In this document: positions 27,151 through 36,997 of the stretch, piece after piece
How positions within the stretch are numbered: position 1 is the stretch's first letter
Layout of the letters: each line of letters starts with the position of its first letter
NCBI GenBank assembly: GCA_016868355.1
Contig: VGHB01000007.1
Location: 84,405 to 148,404 of the forward strand
Length of the DNA stretch: 64,000 nt
Direction: 5' to 3'
DNA from: Betaproteobacteria bacterium
GTDB taxonomy: Bacteria; Pseudomonadota; Gammaproteobacteria; Burkholderiales; Burkholderiaceae_C
Translations under genes and position numbers: made by a program
The notes under the pieces: model-generated
Databases searched by the model: none
What the model was told of the DNA's origin: nothing
Seen by the model: only the letters and a program-made list of their open reading frames with translations

Positions 27151-27836
27151 CGAAGGGGCTGCTTGCGACCGAGCCATCGCAGGTGCTGCTGGTCGACGAC
27201 CATCCGATCCTGCGGCACGGCATCGCGCAGCTGATCGGGCGCGACGAGGAGTTTGTCGTCTGCGGCGAGGCAGGTGGCGTCGACGAGGCGCTGGCGCTGC
27301 TGGCGGACCGGCACGTCGACTTGATGGTCGTCGACCTCTCGCTCGAGGACCGCTCCGGGCTCGACCTGATCCGGACGGCGCGCGCGCGCCACCCGCAGGT
27401 GCAGTCGCTAGTGCTGTCGATGCACGACGAGCGGCTGCACGCCGAGCGCGCGTTGCGCGCAGGAGCGCGGGGCTACGTGATGAAGCAAGAGGCGACGCGC
27501 AAGATCGTCGCCGCACTGCGCCATGTCCGAGCGGGCCACATCTACCTCGGCGAGGCCATCGCGACTGACCTGCTCGCGAGGCTGGCCGCTGCAGCACCTG
27601 CAGCGGTGGACGCCGTGCCGTCGGGTGTTCGGAGCCTGAGCGATCGCGAGCTCGAGGTCCTGCGCCTGATTGCCCGCGGCCTGAAGACCGGCGCGATCGC
27701 CCGCACGCTGAACCGGAGCGTGCACACGGTCGAGACGCATCGGGCCAGCATCAAGCGTAAGCTGGGTCTGCGCACCTCCGGTGAGCTCGCCAAGGCCGCT
27801 TTTGCGCTGGCCTCCGATGGGGCATCGGACATCTGA
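27147..27836 (+). CDS. NarL/FixJ-type response regulator
   Basis: A 229-residue two-domain regulator. The receiver has LLVDDHP (acidic pocket), the phospho-acceptor Asp in MVVDLSLED and the conserved Lys in GYVMKQEA. The output domain is a LuxR-type helix-turn-helix with LSDRELEVLRLIARGLKTGA and SVHTVETHRASIKRKLGL. The GTG at 27147 follows GGGGAGGA and overlaps the kinase stop (GTGA), so it is translationally coupled to its cognate kinase. Target genes are unknown; the importer operon directly upstream is a natural candidate. Confidence 0.93.
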   Translation: MTKGLLATEPSQVLLVDDHPILRHGIAQLIGRDEEFVVCGEAGGVDEALALLADRHVDLMVVDLSLEDRSGLDLIRTARARHPQVQSLVLSMHDERLHAERALRAGARGYVMKQEATRKIVAALRHVRAGHIYLGEAIATDLLARLAAAAPAAVDAVPSGVRSLSDRELEVLRLIARGLKTGAIARTLNRSVHTVETHRASIKRKLGLRTSGELAKAAFALASDGASDI

Positions 27837-28248
27837 CATCGGCGCTCAGCCGTACGGTCCGAAACCCGCAACCCCGGCGAGGCCCGAGCCGGTCTTCTCG
27901 GGTTGCCCGCCCTGCTCGCCACGTTTGACTGATCGAGAATGGCGAGGACTTGGTCGTCAAGGGGAGCGGGCGCGCCCCGTGTCCCCGGGGTTCGCCATCG
28001 CGGTGCAGACCTCAACGGTGCGCCGCCCGGAAGCAGGCCCACTTCACCGGGCTGGGTCGATCGACTCGCGACTCGCTTTTTCGCTCGGAGTTTTTCGTCA
28101 GCGTCCCGCAGAAGCGGTGCCGTCCATCTCCGATTCGAGACGGACTGTTGGCGCCCAAGCTTCTGCGCCCAATCATCGATCCGGGGTGCGCGCGATGAGC
28201 CCGAAAAGGGCCCAGCGGACACGGAGACTTACCAACAACGGTCGCGAG
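27837..28248. other. Non-coding or degraded interval
   Basis: About 410 bp after the response regulator. Open frames exist because of the high GC content, but none resembles a known protein and none has a convincing ribosome site. Given the HigA-like and IS91 fragments that follow, this is probably degraded mobile-element or gene debris. Confidence 0.45.
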
Positions 28249-28371
28249 TCATGCGGGCGCGGCCTCGCGCGGCGATACCCTGCGAGCAATGTCGTCCCGT
28301 GTGGCCAAGGTCTTCAGGTCATAGTCGGCTTGCAGTGCCAGCCACGACGCAGCATCACCGATACCGAAGGT
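28249..28371 (-). pseudogene. C-terminal fragment of a HigA-like antitoxin
   Basis: The last 40 or so codons of a minus-strand frame read IGDAASWLALQADYDLKTLA and then a short basic tail. This resembles the end of HigA/VapI-type XRE antitoxins (pattern WL-LQ-YDL). The upstream DNA-binding part is absent; the frame instead runs into the antisense of the IS91 fragment. No toxin gene is left. I read it as a truncated toxin-antitoxin remnant cut by the IS91 insertion, with moderate doubt because the fragment is short. Confidence 0.4.
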
Positions 28372-28386
28372 GAGGAGTCGCGCACG

Positions 28387-28762
28387 CTGCGCCCGCTGCA
28401 GGCCGCGGCCATCACGTACCGCATCGCCTTCGGGCCTCGTGCCGGGCAGAAGGTGCTGAGCGTCCGGGGAGCGATGCCGCGCGAGGGCGCAGCGCGCCAG
28501 CCCCTGTGCGCCGACATCGGCGGCTTCAACCTGCACGCCGCGGTGCGGGTGCAAGCGCACGACCGCAAGCGGCTGGAACAGCTGTGCCGCTACATCACGC
28601 GTCCGGCGCTTTCCGACGAGCGGGTGCAGCTCAACGCCGCGGGGCAGGTCGAGCTCAAGCTCAATACGCCTTGGCGCGACGGTACGACGCATCTGGTGAT
28701 GAGCCCGCTGGAGTTCATGCAGCGGCTTGCGGAGCCGGTGCCTTGGCCGAGTCTGCGCCGGG
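28387..28762 (+). pseudogene. IS91-family transposase fragment
   Basis: An internal/C-terminal piece of a rolling-circle (Y2) IS91-type transposase. Recognisable blocks are ITYRIAFGPRAGQKVLSVRG, RQPLCADIGGFNLHAAVRVQ, LEQLCRYITRPALSDERVQL and TPWRDGTTHLVMSPLEFMQR. The N-terminal zinc-binding part and catalytic tyrosine region are missing and so is the usual C terminus. It is a relic, located next to the right inverted repeat and about 290 bp from tRNA-Ser. Confidence 0.85.
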
Positions 28763-28897
28763 CCATCCAACCCGGCAGCGGTCGGTCGCGAACTACTCTA
28801 GATGGCCGAGAGCCGTCGATCTGAAGCGCGGGCCTAACTCGATTGAAGACTCGCCAGCACTGGAGCGAGCCTGACTAGCTCTCCGTACCAACCCCTG

Positions 28898-29006
28898 AAA
28901 AGTCAGGAGGTCCTGAGACAAAGCCCGTCTCAGACGCCCTTTCGGCTACGCTGGCAGAAGACGCAGTCAGGAGCCCATAGCAAGAAGCCCCGCGTGGTGC
29001 GGGGCT
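28898..29006. repeat. Right copy of the 110-bp inverted repeat
   Basis: The inverted partner of 17756-17865. It begins AAAAGTCAGGAGG, passes GAGAC and CAGTCAGGAGCCC, and ends in the hairpin with GCCCCGC and GCGGGGC arms. It lies directly downstream of tRNA-Ser (on the tRNA strand), so this is probably the native locus. The two copies bracket an 11-kb accessory segment. Confidence 0.75.
28987..29005 (-). terminator. Terminator hairpin of tRNA-Ser
   Basis: Read on the minus strand, the seven-base stem GCCCCGC / GCGGGGC with loop ACCAC is followed by TTCTTGC. It lies 47 bp after the tRNA-Ser 3' end and should terminate that transcript. The T-run is weaker than in the left copy. Confidence 0.7.
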
Positions 29007-29051
29007 CCGGGCGCCCTCGAAGCCCGCTCAGCAGGTTCGAAGGTCTTGTTC

Positions 29052-29143
29052 TGGCGGGCAAGGAGGGATTCGAACCCTCGGTACTGGAATACCAGTACGC
29101 CGGATTTCGAATCCGGTGCATTCGACCACTCTGCCACCTGCCC
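29052..29143 (-). tRNA. tRNA-Ser (anticodon CGA)
   Basis: A 92-nt class II tRNA including an encoded CCA. The acceptor arms GGGCAGG and CTTGCCC pair, with one G-U. The anticodon stem CCGGA/TCCGG closes the loop TTCGAAA with anticodon CGA. A long variable arm (GTACTGG/CCAGTAC) and the T arm GAGGG-TTCGAAT-CCCTC follow. It reads serine UCG codons. It sits 77 bp upstream of the serS stop codon end and marks the junction of the GC-rich accessory region with the core genes. Confidence 0.96.
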
Positions 29144-29220
29144 GGTGCGGCGCCGCAGAACCGGACGCCGTTTGGTCTTTACTCGAGAGTTTTAAATTCT
29201 ATTGCATCCCGGCCGGGCGC

Positions 29221-30564
<1,344 letters not shown>

Positions 30565-30630
30565 TCAGTCGTCAGGACAGCCAACGGTGTGGGTGCCTTG
30601 GTAGGTCATGGCGGTCGTCCGCGCGCCGCA

Positions 30631-31605
30631 TCATGATCGGCCGGATCGGGCCGCAGCCATAGATTTGTCCCCCAGGCCCACAGGCAGCGGGAAGCGCACC
30701 GCCTCTTCCACGCCAGGCAGGGTGCGCACGCTGACCGCGCCCAGTTCGCGCAAACGGGCCACCACCGACTTCACCAACACTTCAGGCGCAGATGCGCCTG
30801 CCGTCAAACCCACGCGCACCTTGCCTTCAAACCAGCCGGCCCGAAGGTCTTCTTCAGAATCCACAAGGTACGCGGGTGTATTCAAGCGCTGCGCGACTTC
30901 GCGCAGGCGGTTGCTGTTGCTTGAACTGCGGCTGCCCACCACGATCACCACATCCACCTGCGGTGCCAACACCTTCACAGCATCTTGCCGGTTTTGGGTG
31001 GCGTAGCAGATGTCCTGCTTTTTGGGCTCGCGCACCTTCGGAAAGCGAGTCTTGACGGCTTCTAAAATCTCGGCTGCGTCTTCCACGCTCAAGGTAGTTT
31101 GTGTGACCACGGCCAAACGCCCAGGGTTCTTCACCTGTACCCGCTGCACATCGGCCACATCTTCAACCAGATGGATGCCATCGGTGAGCTGCCCCACGGT
31201 GCCTTCCACCTCGGGATGGCCCTTGTGGCCGATCATCAGGAATTCGTAACCTTCCTTGTGCAGCTTAGCCACTTCCACATGCACCTTGGTAACCAGGGGG
31301 CAGGTGGCGTCAAACACGCGGAAGCCGCGCACAGCCGCCTCTTGGCGCACCGCCTGGCTCACACCGTGCGCGCTGAAGACCAAGGTGGCGCCGGCTGGTA
31401 CGTCAGCCAGGTCTTCAATGAAGATGGCGCCCTTGGCCCGCAGGTCTTCCACCACATACGTGTTGTGTACGATTTCATGGCGCACATAGATGGGGGCACC
31501 GTGAAGGGTGAGCGCGCGCTCGACGATTTCGATGGCACGATCGACCCCGGCGCAAAAGCCTCGCGGCTCGACCAGCACCACTTCCTGCAGACCCTGTGTC
31601 ATCAC
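30631..31605 (-). CDS. ispH: 4-hydroxy-3-methylbut-2-enyl diphosphate reductase
   Basis: The last enzyme of the MEP isoprenoid pathway, a [4Fe-4S] protein making IPP and DMAPP. The three cluster cysteines are seen in [25 protein letters not shown] and [12 protein letters not shown]; the histidine/glutamate sites [13 protein letters not shown] and SAHGVS are present. 324 residues, normal length. The start at 31605 overlaps the fkpB stop by four bases, so the two are translationally coupled; a second ATG follows at 31602. ispH with fkpB (slpA) is a common pair in Proteobacteria. Confidence 0.97.
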   Translation of the reverse strand: MMTQGLQEVVLVEPRGFCAGVDRAIEIVERALTLHGAPIYVRHEIVHNTYVVEDLRAKGAIFIEDLADVPAGATLVFSAHGVSQAVRQEAAVRGFRVFDATCPLVTKVHVEVAKLHKEGYEFLMIGHKGHPEVEGTVGQLTDGIHLVEDVADVQRVQVKNPGRLAVVTQTTLSVEDAAEILEAVKTRFPKVREPKKQDICYATQNRQDAVKVLAPQVDVVIVVGSRSSSNSNRLREVAQRLNTPAYLVDSEEDLRAGWFEGKVRVGLTAGASAPEVLVKSVVARLRELGAVSVRTLPGVEEAVRFPLPVGLGDKSMAAARSGRS

Positions 31606-32078
31606 AGCACCCCAATCACATGAACCTCAAACCGGACTGCCTGCCCGGCCAAGGGATGGTTGAAATCAAACAGCAGCCAGGCCTCGGGCCCAGGAGCACT
31701 GCTGGGCTCCTCGCCGCCGACCTCGCGCACTACGCCGGCATAACTGGCCTGTCCATCGGGGGTGGGGAACTGCACCACATCGCCCACGCTGTAGGTGGCG
31801 TCGGGGTCGCCCAATTCGCGCAGCAAAGACAGCTTTACTTTCTGCAGCAATTCGGGGTTACGCTCGCCAAAGGCCTCGCCAGGGGCGAGGTCGAACCCGG
31901 CCTGAGCACCTTCGGTCAGCCCCAAGAGGCGCTGCTCCATGGCCGGAGCCAGCGCGCCGCTGCCCAGGGTCAAGGTCGCCGGCGAGCCGTCGAAGGTGCT
32001 GACGAGTTCATCACCGGCCGGGCCCAAAAGTCGATAGTGCAGGGTCAAGAACGACCCTTCGCAGATAGGGTTCACCAC
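31602..32078 (-). CDS. fkpB: FKBP-type peptidyl-prolyl isomerase (SlpA-like)
   Basis: A 158-residue cytoplasmic FKBP-type prolyl isomerase with inserted IF domain. It reads [40 protein letters not shown], then the insert with [15 protein letters not shown], and ends with [20 protein letters not shown], the conserved NHPLAG motif. No signal peptide. It is placed directly upstream of ispH with an overlap, as in Escherichia coli. Function is protein folding; a link with IspH maturation is possible but not shown. Confidence 0.93.
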   Translation of the reverse strand: MVNPICEGSFLTLHYRLLGPAGDELVSTFDGSPATLTLGSGALAPAMEQRLLGLTEGAQAGFDLAPGEAFGERNPELLQKVKLSLLRELGDPDATYSVGDVVQFPTPDGQASYAGVVREVGGEEPSSAPGPEAWLLFDFNHPLAGQAVRFEVHVIGVL

Positions 32079-32137
32079 AAGTCAGGCCCCGCAAACAAGG
32101 GCCGTTGGCTAGACTGAATTCATTCTACGAGGCCTGC

Positions 32138-32800
32138 GTGTCCATTAAGAGTTTGCCCCCCGAGCTGCGCCCGCGCGAAAAGCTGCTGCGCCTGGGCCCG
32201 CGATCGCTGGCCGACGCTGAGCTGCTGGCGGTGCTGCTGCGCACCGGCCACGGCGGGCAAGACGCCCTGGGGCTTTCGCACGCCCTTTTGCAGCGCAGCG
32301 GTGGGCTAGGTGCTTTGCTGCGCGATGTGCCGCGTTCGCCGGGCCTGGGGCCCGCGCGCCGGGCTGAGCTGGGCGCGGTGGTGGAGCTGGCCCGGCGCAG
32401 CCTGGTGCAAAGCCTGGCGGATCGGTCCGTCTTCGATTCACCTGAGCGGGTGCGTGAATACCTGCAGCTGGAAATCGCCCACCGCGAGCAGGAGGTCTTC
32501 ATGGTGCTGTTCGTGGATGCACAGCATCAGTTATTGGCGGCTGAAGAGTTGTTTCGGGGCACGTTGTCGCAAACGAGTGTGTACCCGCGCGAAGTGGTTA
32601 AGCGGGCCTTGGCCCACAACGCCGCTGCGGTGGTGCTGGCGCACAACCACCCATCGGGCTGTGCCGAACCATCCCGTGCCGACACCCACCTCACCCAGGT
32701 GCTGCGCAGTGCGCTGGCCCTCGTGGATGTTCAGGTCTTGGACCATTTCGTGGTGACGTCTTCGGCAGTGACGTCGATGGCGGAAAGGGGCCTGGCATGA
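32138..32800 (+). CDS. radC: RadC family JAMM/MPN+ domain protein
   Basis: A 220-residue RadC protein. N-terminal UPF0758 region: [20 protein letters not shown] and a helix-hairpin-helix. C-terminal JAMM metalloprotease-like motif: [15 protein letters not shown], with the glutamate upstream in [12 protein letters not shown]. The old DNA-repair role of RadC has been withdrawn; the true function is unclear. I chose GTG 32138, preceded by ACGAGG; the ATG at 32105 extends by eleven residues without a ribosome site. It diverges from fkpB and overlaps the following Smr gene by four bases. Confidence 0.93.
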   Translation: MSIKSLPPELRPREKLLRLGPRSLADAELLAVLLRTGHGGQDALGLSHALLQRSGGLGALLRDVPRSPGLGPARRAELGAVVELARRSLVQSLADRSVFDSPERVREYLQLEIAHREQEVFMVLFVDAQHQLLAAEELFRGTLSQTSVYPREVVKRALAHNAAAVVLAHNHPSGCAEPSRADTHLTQVLRSALALVDVQVLDHFVVTSSAVTSMAERGLA

Positions 32801-33468
32801 GCGGCGCGCCGCGCCTGACCCTCTCAGACCTGGCCGTACTGAAGCGGCAGATCGACCGCGAGCGGCGGGAAGCGGCCGAACGGCAACGGATTGAGCAAGA
32901 GGCGCGCTTGAAGGCTGAGCGTGAACGCCACCTTTTCCGCTTGAACGTGGGCGATATCGTCCCCTTGCAAGACGCCGGTAAGGTGCTGTTGCAAGCGCCC
33001 CCGCCTGAGGCGGTACCGCGCCAGCGCGAGCTCGATGAACGGGCCGCCCTGGAAGAGGCACTGTCGGACGAAATGGACGTGGAGACACTGCTCGAGACCG
33101 ACGAAGGCTTGAGCTTTCGACGCAGGCACATCGGCCAGGACGTGGTGCGCCGTTTGCGCCGTGGACAGTGGGCTATCCAAGCCCAGGTGGACCTCCATGG
33201 ATTGCGACGCGACGAAGCACGCGAGGCACTGCAGTCCTTCTTGCGCCTGTCGCGCCGGCTGGGCCACCGCTGCGTGCGAGTGGTGCATGGCAAAGGCTTG
33301 GGTTCTCCAGGAAAGTCACCCGTCTTGAAGTCCCGGGTGCGCGCCTGGCTCGTCCAATCGCGCGCGGTACTGGCCTTTGTGCAGGCCCGCGCCAGCCAGG
33401 GCGGACATGGCGCGGTGATTGTGCTTTTGGCACCGCCCGACAACCCGCAACAGGCGGGTGATTCGTAG
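32797..33468 (+). CDS. Smr-domain (MutS2 C-terminal-like) endonuclease
   Basis: A 223-residue protein. The N-terminal third is a charged helix ([20 protein letters not shown]), and the C-terminal third is an Smr domain with [39 protein letters not shown] and [10 protein letters not shown]. This matches the SmrA/YdaL-SmrB type; SmrB in Escherichia coli cleaves mRNA at collided ribosomes. It overlaps radC by four bases. The last ten codons and the stop lie inside the first unit of a 31-bp tandem repeat, so the C terminus [10 protein letters not shown] is repeat-encoded. Confidence 0.9.
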   Translation: MSGAPRLTLSDLAVLKRQIDRERREAAERQRIEQEARLKAERERHLFRLNVGDIVPLQDAGKVLLQAPPPEAVPRQRELDERAALEEALSDEMDVETLLETDEGLSFRRRHIGQDVVRRLRRGQWAIQAQVDLHGLRRDEAREALQSFLRLSRRLGHRCVRVVHGKGLGSPGKSPVLKSRVRAWLVQSRAVLAFVQARASQGGHGAVIVLLAPPDNPQQAGDS

Positions 33469-33549
33469 AGGACACCCGCAACAGGCGGGTGATTCGTAGA
33501 GGACACCCGCAACAGGCGGGTTATCCGTAGAGGACACCCGCAACTGGCG
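33443..33549. repeat. Tandem 31-bp repeat (about 3.5 copies) with stem-loops
   Basis: Units at 33443-33473, 33474-33504 and 33505-33535, then a partial copy to 33549. Each starts ACCCGCAACAGGCGGGT and contains the hairpin CCCGC-AACAG-GCGGG. The first two units are identical, the third has two changes. The first unit carries the stop codon of the Smr gene, and the last partial copy reaches to within three bases of the globin stop codon on the other strand. The array therefore fills the space between two converging genes and may act as a two-way terminator or a repeat-expansion site. Confidence 0.92.
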
Positions 33550-33551
33550 CC

Positions 33552-34019
33552 TTAGCCACCCTTATTGCGCATCCAATCGGCGGTGTTGAAAAGGGACTGC
33601 AGCAGGCGTTCCACAAGTGCCTCGGGGTGACCCTCCTCGCGCAAGGCCTGCAGCATGCACGCCATCCACTGGTCGCGCTCGGCTAGGCCAATGGCGTAGG
33701 GCAGGTGACGAGCGCGCAGCCTAGGGTGGCCAAAGCGCTCGACATAGTGCGCCGGGCCACCCAGCCAGCCACACAAAAACCAAAACAGCTTGTTGCGCGA
33801 CTCGGCCATGTCCGGCGGGTGCAGGGCCCGAATACCCAAATAGGCCGGCTCCAGATCCATGAGGTCGTAGAAACGGTCTACCAAGGCGCGTACCTTGGCT
33901 TCGCCGCCCACCCACTCGAAGGCTGTGGCCGGCTGCGCAGAAGCGCCATTGGACCCTTGACCCGTGGGCTCTTGGCCAGATGGGTTGTGGGCGGCTCGCT
34001 CTGGGTTCATGGGCTGCAT
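33552..34019 (-). CDS. Group II truncated haemoglobin
   Basis: A 155-residue globin of the trHbO (group II) class. After a disordered N-terminal 30 residues rich in Ser/Gly/Gln come WVGGEAKVRALVDRFYDLMD, KLFWFLCGWLGGPAHYVERF and RARHLPYAIGLAERDQWMAC, with the proximal histidine in RARHLP and the group-II Trp (G8) in RDQWM. Proposed roles include oxygen or nitric-oxide chemistry and peroxide handling. It converges on the Smr gene across the tandem repeat and lies 36 bp upstream of hemW's stop on the same strand. Confidence 0.93.
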   Translation of the reverse strand: MQPMNPERAAHNPSGQEPTGQGSNGASAQPATAFEWVGGEAKVRALVDRFYDLMDLEPAYLGIRALHPPDMAESRNKLFWFLCGWLGGPAHYVERFGHPRLRARHLPYAIGLAERDQWMACMLQALREEGHPEALVERLLQSLFNTADWMRNKGG

Positions 34020-34055
34020 GGCCGCATTACAACCCGGCAGCGTATTCCCGTTCCC

Positions 34056-35357
34056 TCAAGCGGGCAGGAACAGGGCCTGCAGGTCCGACAGGAAGTCCAA
34101 CCCCCGCGCGCTGGGCTGCACATGCAAGCCGTCTTGCACCAAAAGACCCTCAACCACGGCCCGGCGCAGCGCCGGCTCCAGCACCGCGGCATTCAAGCCG
34201 GTGCGTTCGTAAAAGTCGCGCAAGCTCACCCCGTCGATCAGGCGCAGGCCATTGAGCATGAACTCAAAGGGCCGGTCATCGACAGCGATGAGCGTTTCGT
34301 TGGACACGGCCTGTTCGCCTTCGGCTGCTTCCATGTAGGCGCGTGGTTCACGCCAACGCACCTGGCGCACCAGTCGGTCGGGAAAGCTCAGCTTGCTGTG
34401 CGCACCTGCACCGATGCCCAGATAGTCGCCAAAGCGCCAGTAATTCAGGTTGTGGATGCATCGGTGGCCCGGCCTGGAAAAAGCTGACACTTCGTAACGC
34501 ACCAACCCGGCAGCAGTGGTGCGCTTGATGATATGGTCGAGCATGCCATAGGCGGCGTCGTCATCGGGCAGATGAGGCGGAGGCTGCAAGGCGAATCGGG
34601 TGTTGGGCTCGATGGTCAGGTGGTAGACAGACAGGTGTGGCGGCCGCAGAGCCAAAGCCGCCTCTAAGTCGCGCTCCAGATCTTCCAGCGCCTGTCCCGG
34701 AAGGGCATACATCAGGTCGAGGTTCCAGGTCTCAAAGCTGGCCGCCGCTTCTTGCAGCGCCGCCAGGGCCTGCGCGCCATCGTGTACACGGCCCAAGGCT
34801 GCCAACGCGCGGTCATTGAAGCTTTGCACACCCACCGACAAGCGCGTCACACCTGCCTTTGCATACGCTGCAAAACGTTGCGCCTCAAAGGTGCCAGGGT
34901 TGGCCTCCAGGGTGATTTCGCAGGCGGGCTCCAAGCGCAGCCTGGCGCGGATGTCGGCCAAGAGCGCCTCCACCTGTTCGGGCTCGAACAGGCTGGGCGT
35001 GCCGCCACCGATGAAAACACTGTGCACCGTGCGCCCCCAAATCTGCGGTAAGGCAGCCTCTAGGTCGCGCACCAGTGATTGGCGGTAGCGGGTTTGCAGC
35101 GCGGCATTGGGCGGCGCCGATTCATGTGAATTGAAATCGCAATACGGACACTTGCGCAGACACCACGGCAGGTGCACATACAGAGACAAGGGTGGCAAGG
35201 CCACGAGAACGCCCGCCTGGGCTGGCACTGTCGGCGCTGCTGGCGCTGCGCCCCGGGGCGCCTGGCCAGGTGCGCGTGCGGGCACCACGGGAATGGCAAT
35301 CGGCTGGGGGGGCCGCAGGGGCGGATTGGGCCGGCGTGGGCTTGAGGGCTGGCTCAT
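34056..35357 (-). CDS. hemW: Radical SAM haem chaperone HemW
   Basis: A radical-SAM protein that binds haem and delivers it to target proteins; long misannotated as coproporphyrinogen dehydrogenase HemN. The 433 residues show the [4Fe-4S] motif WCLRKCPYCDFNSH, FIGGGTPSLFEPEQV, NPGTFEAQRFAAYAKAGVTR and a C-terminal HemW domain (NYWRFGDYLGIGAGAHSKLS). The N-terminal about 55 residues before LSLYVHLPWC are a Pro/Ala-rich extension (PPLRPPQPIAIPVVPARAPG) longer than usual. I chose ATG 35357, 9 bp after rdgB; the frame open to 35657 lies inside rdgB and is rejected. Confidence 0.93.
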   Translation of the reverse strand: MSQPSSPRRPNPPLRPPQPIAIPVVPARAPGQAPRGAAPAAPTVPAQAGVLVALPPLSLYVHLPWCLRKCPYCDFNSHESAPPNAALQTRYRQSLVRDLEAALPQIWGRTVHSVFIGGGTPSLFEPEQVEALLADIRARLRLEPACEITLEANPGTFEAQRFAAYAKAGVTRLSVGVQSFNDRALAALGRVHDGAQALAALQEAAASFETWNLDLMYALPGQALEDLERDLEAALALRPPHLSVYHLTIEPNTRFALQPPPHLPDDDAAYGMLDHIIKRTTAAGLVRYEVSAFSRPGHRCIHNLNYWRFGDYLGIGAGAHSKLSFPDRLVRQVRWREPRAYMEAAEGEQAVSNETLIAVDDRPFEFMLNGLRLIDGVSLRDFYERTGLNAAVLEPALRRAVVEGLLVQDGLHVQPSARGLDFLSDLQALFLPA

Positions 35358-35365
35358 GGCAAGGC

Positions 35366-36046
35366 TCAGTCGCCCAGGGCCCAGCACCACACCTGGCGCA
35401 TCTGCTGGCGCATCAACGCCGCCGCACGGGCGCGATGACTGGCGCAGTTTTTGGCCTCGTGGCCCAGGTCGGCCACGGTGGCTTGCGCCTGCGCAATCCA
35501 CATCACCGGGTCGTAGCCAAAACCGCCCTGCCCCTGCGGCTGGCGCAAGATTTCGCCGTCCCAGCGTCCCTGGGCCACCAGGGGTTCGGGGTCGTGGGCA
35601 TGGCGCAGGGCCACCAGGGTGCACACGAAACGCGCCTGGCGGTCCGGGGCTTGGCACGGGGCCGCGTCTTCTAACGCTTGCAGCTCGCGCAGCAGCCGTC
35701 CAATATTGGCCAGGTCCTGCCGCCGGCGCAGCGCTTCGCGGGCCTCACCTGGTGCGGCCTTCAGGGCACCCGCAAACGTCGACGACTGTACTCCCGGGGC
35801 GCCGCCCAGGGTCTGCACCGCCAGACCGGAATCATCGGCCAAGGCCGGCAGACCAGTGGCAGCGCTGGCTTGCCGCGCCTTGTGCAGGGCGTTTTCCAAA
35901 AATGTGCTGTAGGGCTCCTTGGGCTCGCTCAGGCCCAAGCCCTGGGGGCTCAGCAACTCCAGATGGCCAGCGCCGGGGTCGAATAAGGCCTGCAGTTCAA
36001 GCAGCTTGACAGCGTTGTGAGACGCCAGAACAAGGCGCTGCACCAT
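35366..36046 (-). CDS. rdgB: Non-canonical purine NTP pyrophosphatase (Ham1/RdgB)
   Basis: Hydrolyses ITP/dITP/XTP, keeping deaminated purines out of nucleic acids. The 226-residue protein has the substrate motif LASHNAVKLLELQ (usual SNN-K written SHN-K here), ALADDSGLAVQTL, GGFGYDPVMW and SHRARA. It is about 25 residues longer than the E. coli enzyme. ATG 36046 chosen because the domain begins there; an open frame to 36145 overlaps rph. Sits between rph and hemW in a conserved Burkholderiales gene run. Confidence 0.93.
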   Translation of the reverse strand: MVQRLVLASHNAVKLLELQALFDPGAGHLELLSPQGLGLSEPKEPYSTFLENALHKARQASAATGLPALADDSGLAVQTLGGAPGVQSSTFAGALKAAPGEAREALRRRQDLANIGRLLRELQALEDAAPCQAPDRQARFVCTLVALRHAHDPEPLVAQGRWDGEILRQPQGQGGFGYDPVMWIAQAQATVADLGHEAKNCASHRARAAALMRQQMRQVWCWALGD

Positions 36047-36065
36047 GGCCACAGCTCTGGGCAAT

Positions 36066-36833
36066 TCAAGCCGGCAGACCCAGCGCCGCACGTTGTGCAC
36101 GCACCAGGTCGGCAATACCCGCCGACGCCAGGTCCAACAGGGCATTCATTTCGTCCCGTCCGAAAGCCGCACCCTCAGCGGTACCCTGCACTTCCACAAA
36201 ATGGCCACGCCCGGTCATCACCACGTTCATGTCGGTGTCGCACGAAGAGTCTTCGGTGTATTCCAGGTCCAACAGAGGCACGCCCTGAACGATGCCCACC
36301 GACACTGCCGCCACATGGTCGCGAATCGGGCTAGCGCTGAGCACGCCGCGCGCGAGCAAGCCGGCCACCGCGTCGTGTGCGGCCACGAAGGCGCCCGTGA
36401 TGGCAGCGGTGCGGGTGCCCCCATCTGCCTGCAGCACGTCGCAGTCCAGGGTTATGGTGCGCTCGCCCAACGTCGCCAAGTCAAACACCGCACGCAATGA
36501 GCGGCCAATCAGCCTTTGAATTTCTTGGGTACGGCCGGTTTGCTTGCCACGGGCGGCCTCGCGGTCGCTGCGGGTGTGGGTGGCGCGCGGCAACATACCG
36601 TACTCGGCCGTGACCCAACCCTCGCCGCTGCCGCGCCTGTGCGGCGGCACCCGTTCTTCCACCGACGCGGTGCACAGCACGCGCGTGCGGCCAAAGCTCA
36701 CCAGCACCGATCCTTCGGCGTGCTGGGTGTAGGAGCGGGCAAAGGCAACGGAACGCATGGCCTGCGGGCTGCGACCATCGGATCGGGTGGTGGCCGAACG
36801 TGAGCTGCTGTGGGGGGGCGTGGTAGGGGCCAT
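36066..36833 (-). CDS. rph: Ribonuclease PH
   Basis: Phosphate-dependent 3'-5' exoribonuclease that trims tRNA 3' ends. The 255-residue protein has [56 protein letters not shown] and [20 protein letters not shown], all standard for the family. An N-terminal tail of about 25 residues (Ser/Thr-rich) precedes the core starting at [20 protein letters not shown]; the internal ATG before RSVAF could also be the start. First gene of rph-rdgB-hemW; divergent from yicC with a 164-bp gap. Confidence 0.95.
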   Translation of the reverse strand: MAPTTPPHSSSRSATTRSDGRSPQAMRSVAFARSYTQHAEGSVLVSFGRTRVLCTASVEERVPPHRRGSGEGWVTAEYGMLPRATHTRSDREAARGKQTGRTQEIQRLIGRSLRAVFDLATLGERTITLDCDVLQADGGTRTAAITGAFVAAHDAVAGLLARGVLSASPIRDHVAAVSVGIVQGVPLLDLEYTEDSSCDTDMNVVMTGRGHFVEVQGTAEGAAFGRDEMNALLDLASAGIADLVRAQRAALGLPA

Positions 36834-36997
36834 GGAGTTCCAAAGTAGGGCCGGACAGGGGGGCGAAACCGCTAAACGCAAGCGAGGGCAGGTGGCCAGT
36901 CGACCGGACATTCGGGCGTTCAGAAGGCGCGCCTTTGGCCTTTGCCATAATCCTGCTTTGTTTGCGACGCGCCACTGCGATGGCGCCTTGCTGTGCG

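Noticed and set aside
33443..33549. CRISPR array
   Set aside because: The 31-bp units are directly adjacent with no spacers and no cas genes are in the window, so this is a plain tandem repeat.
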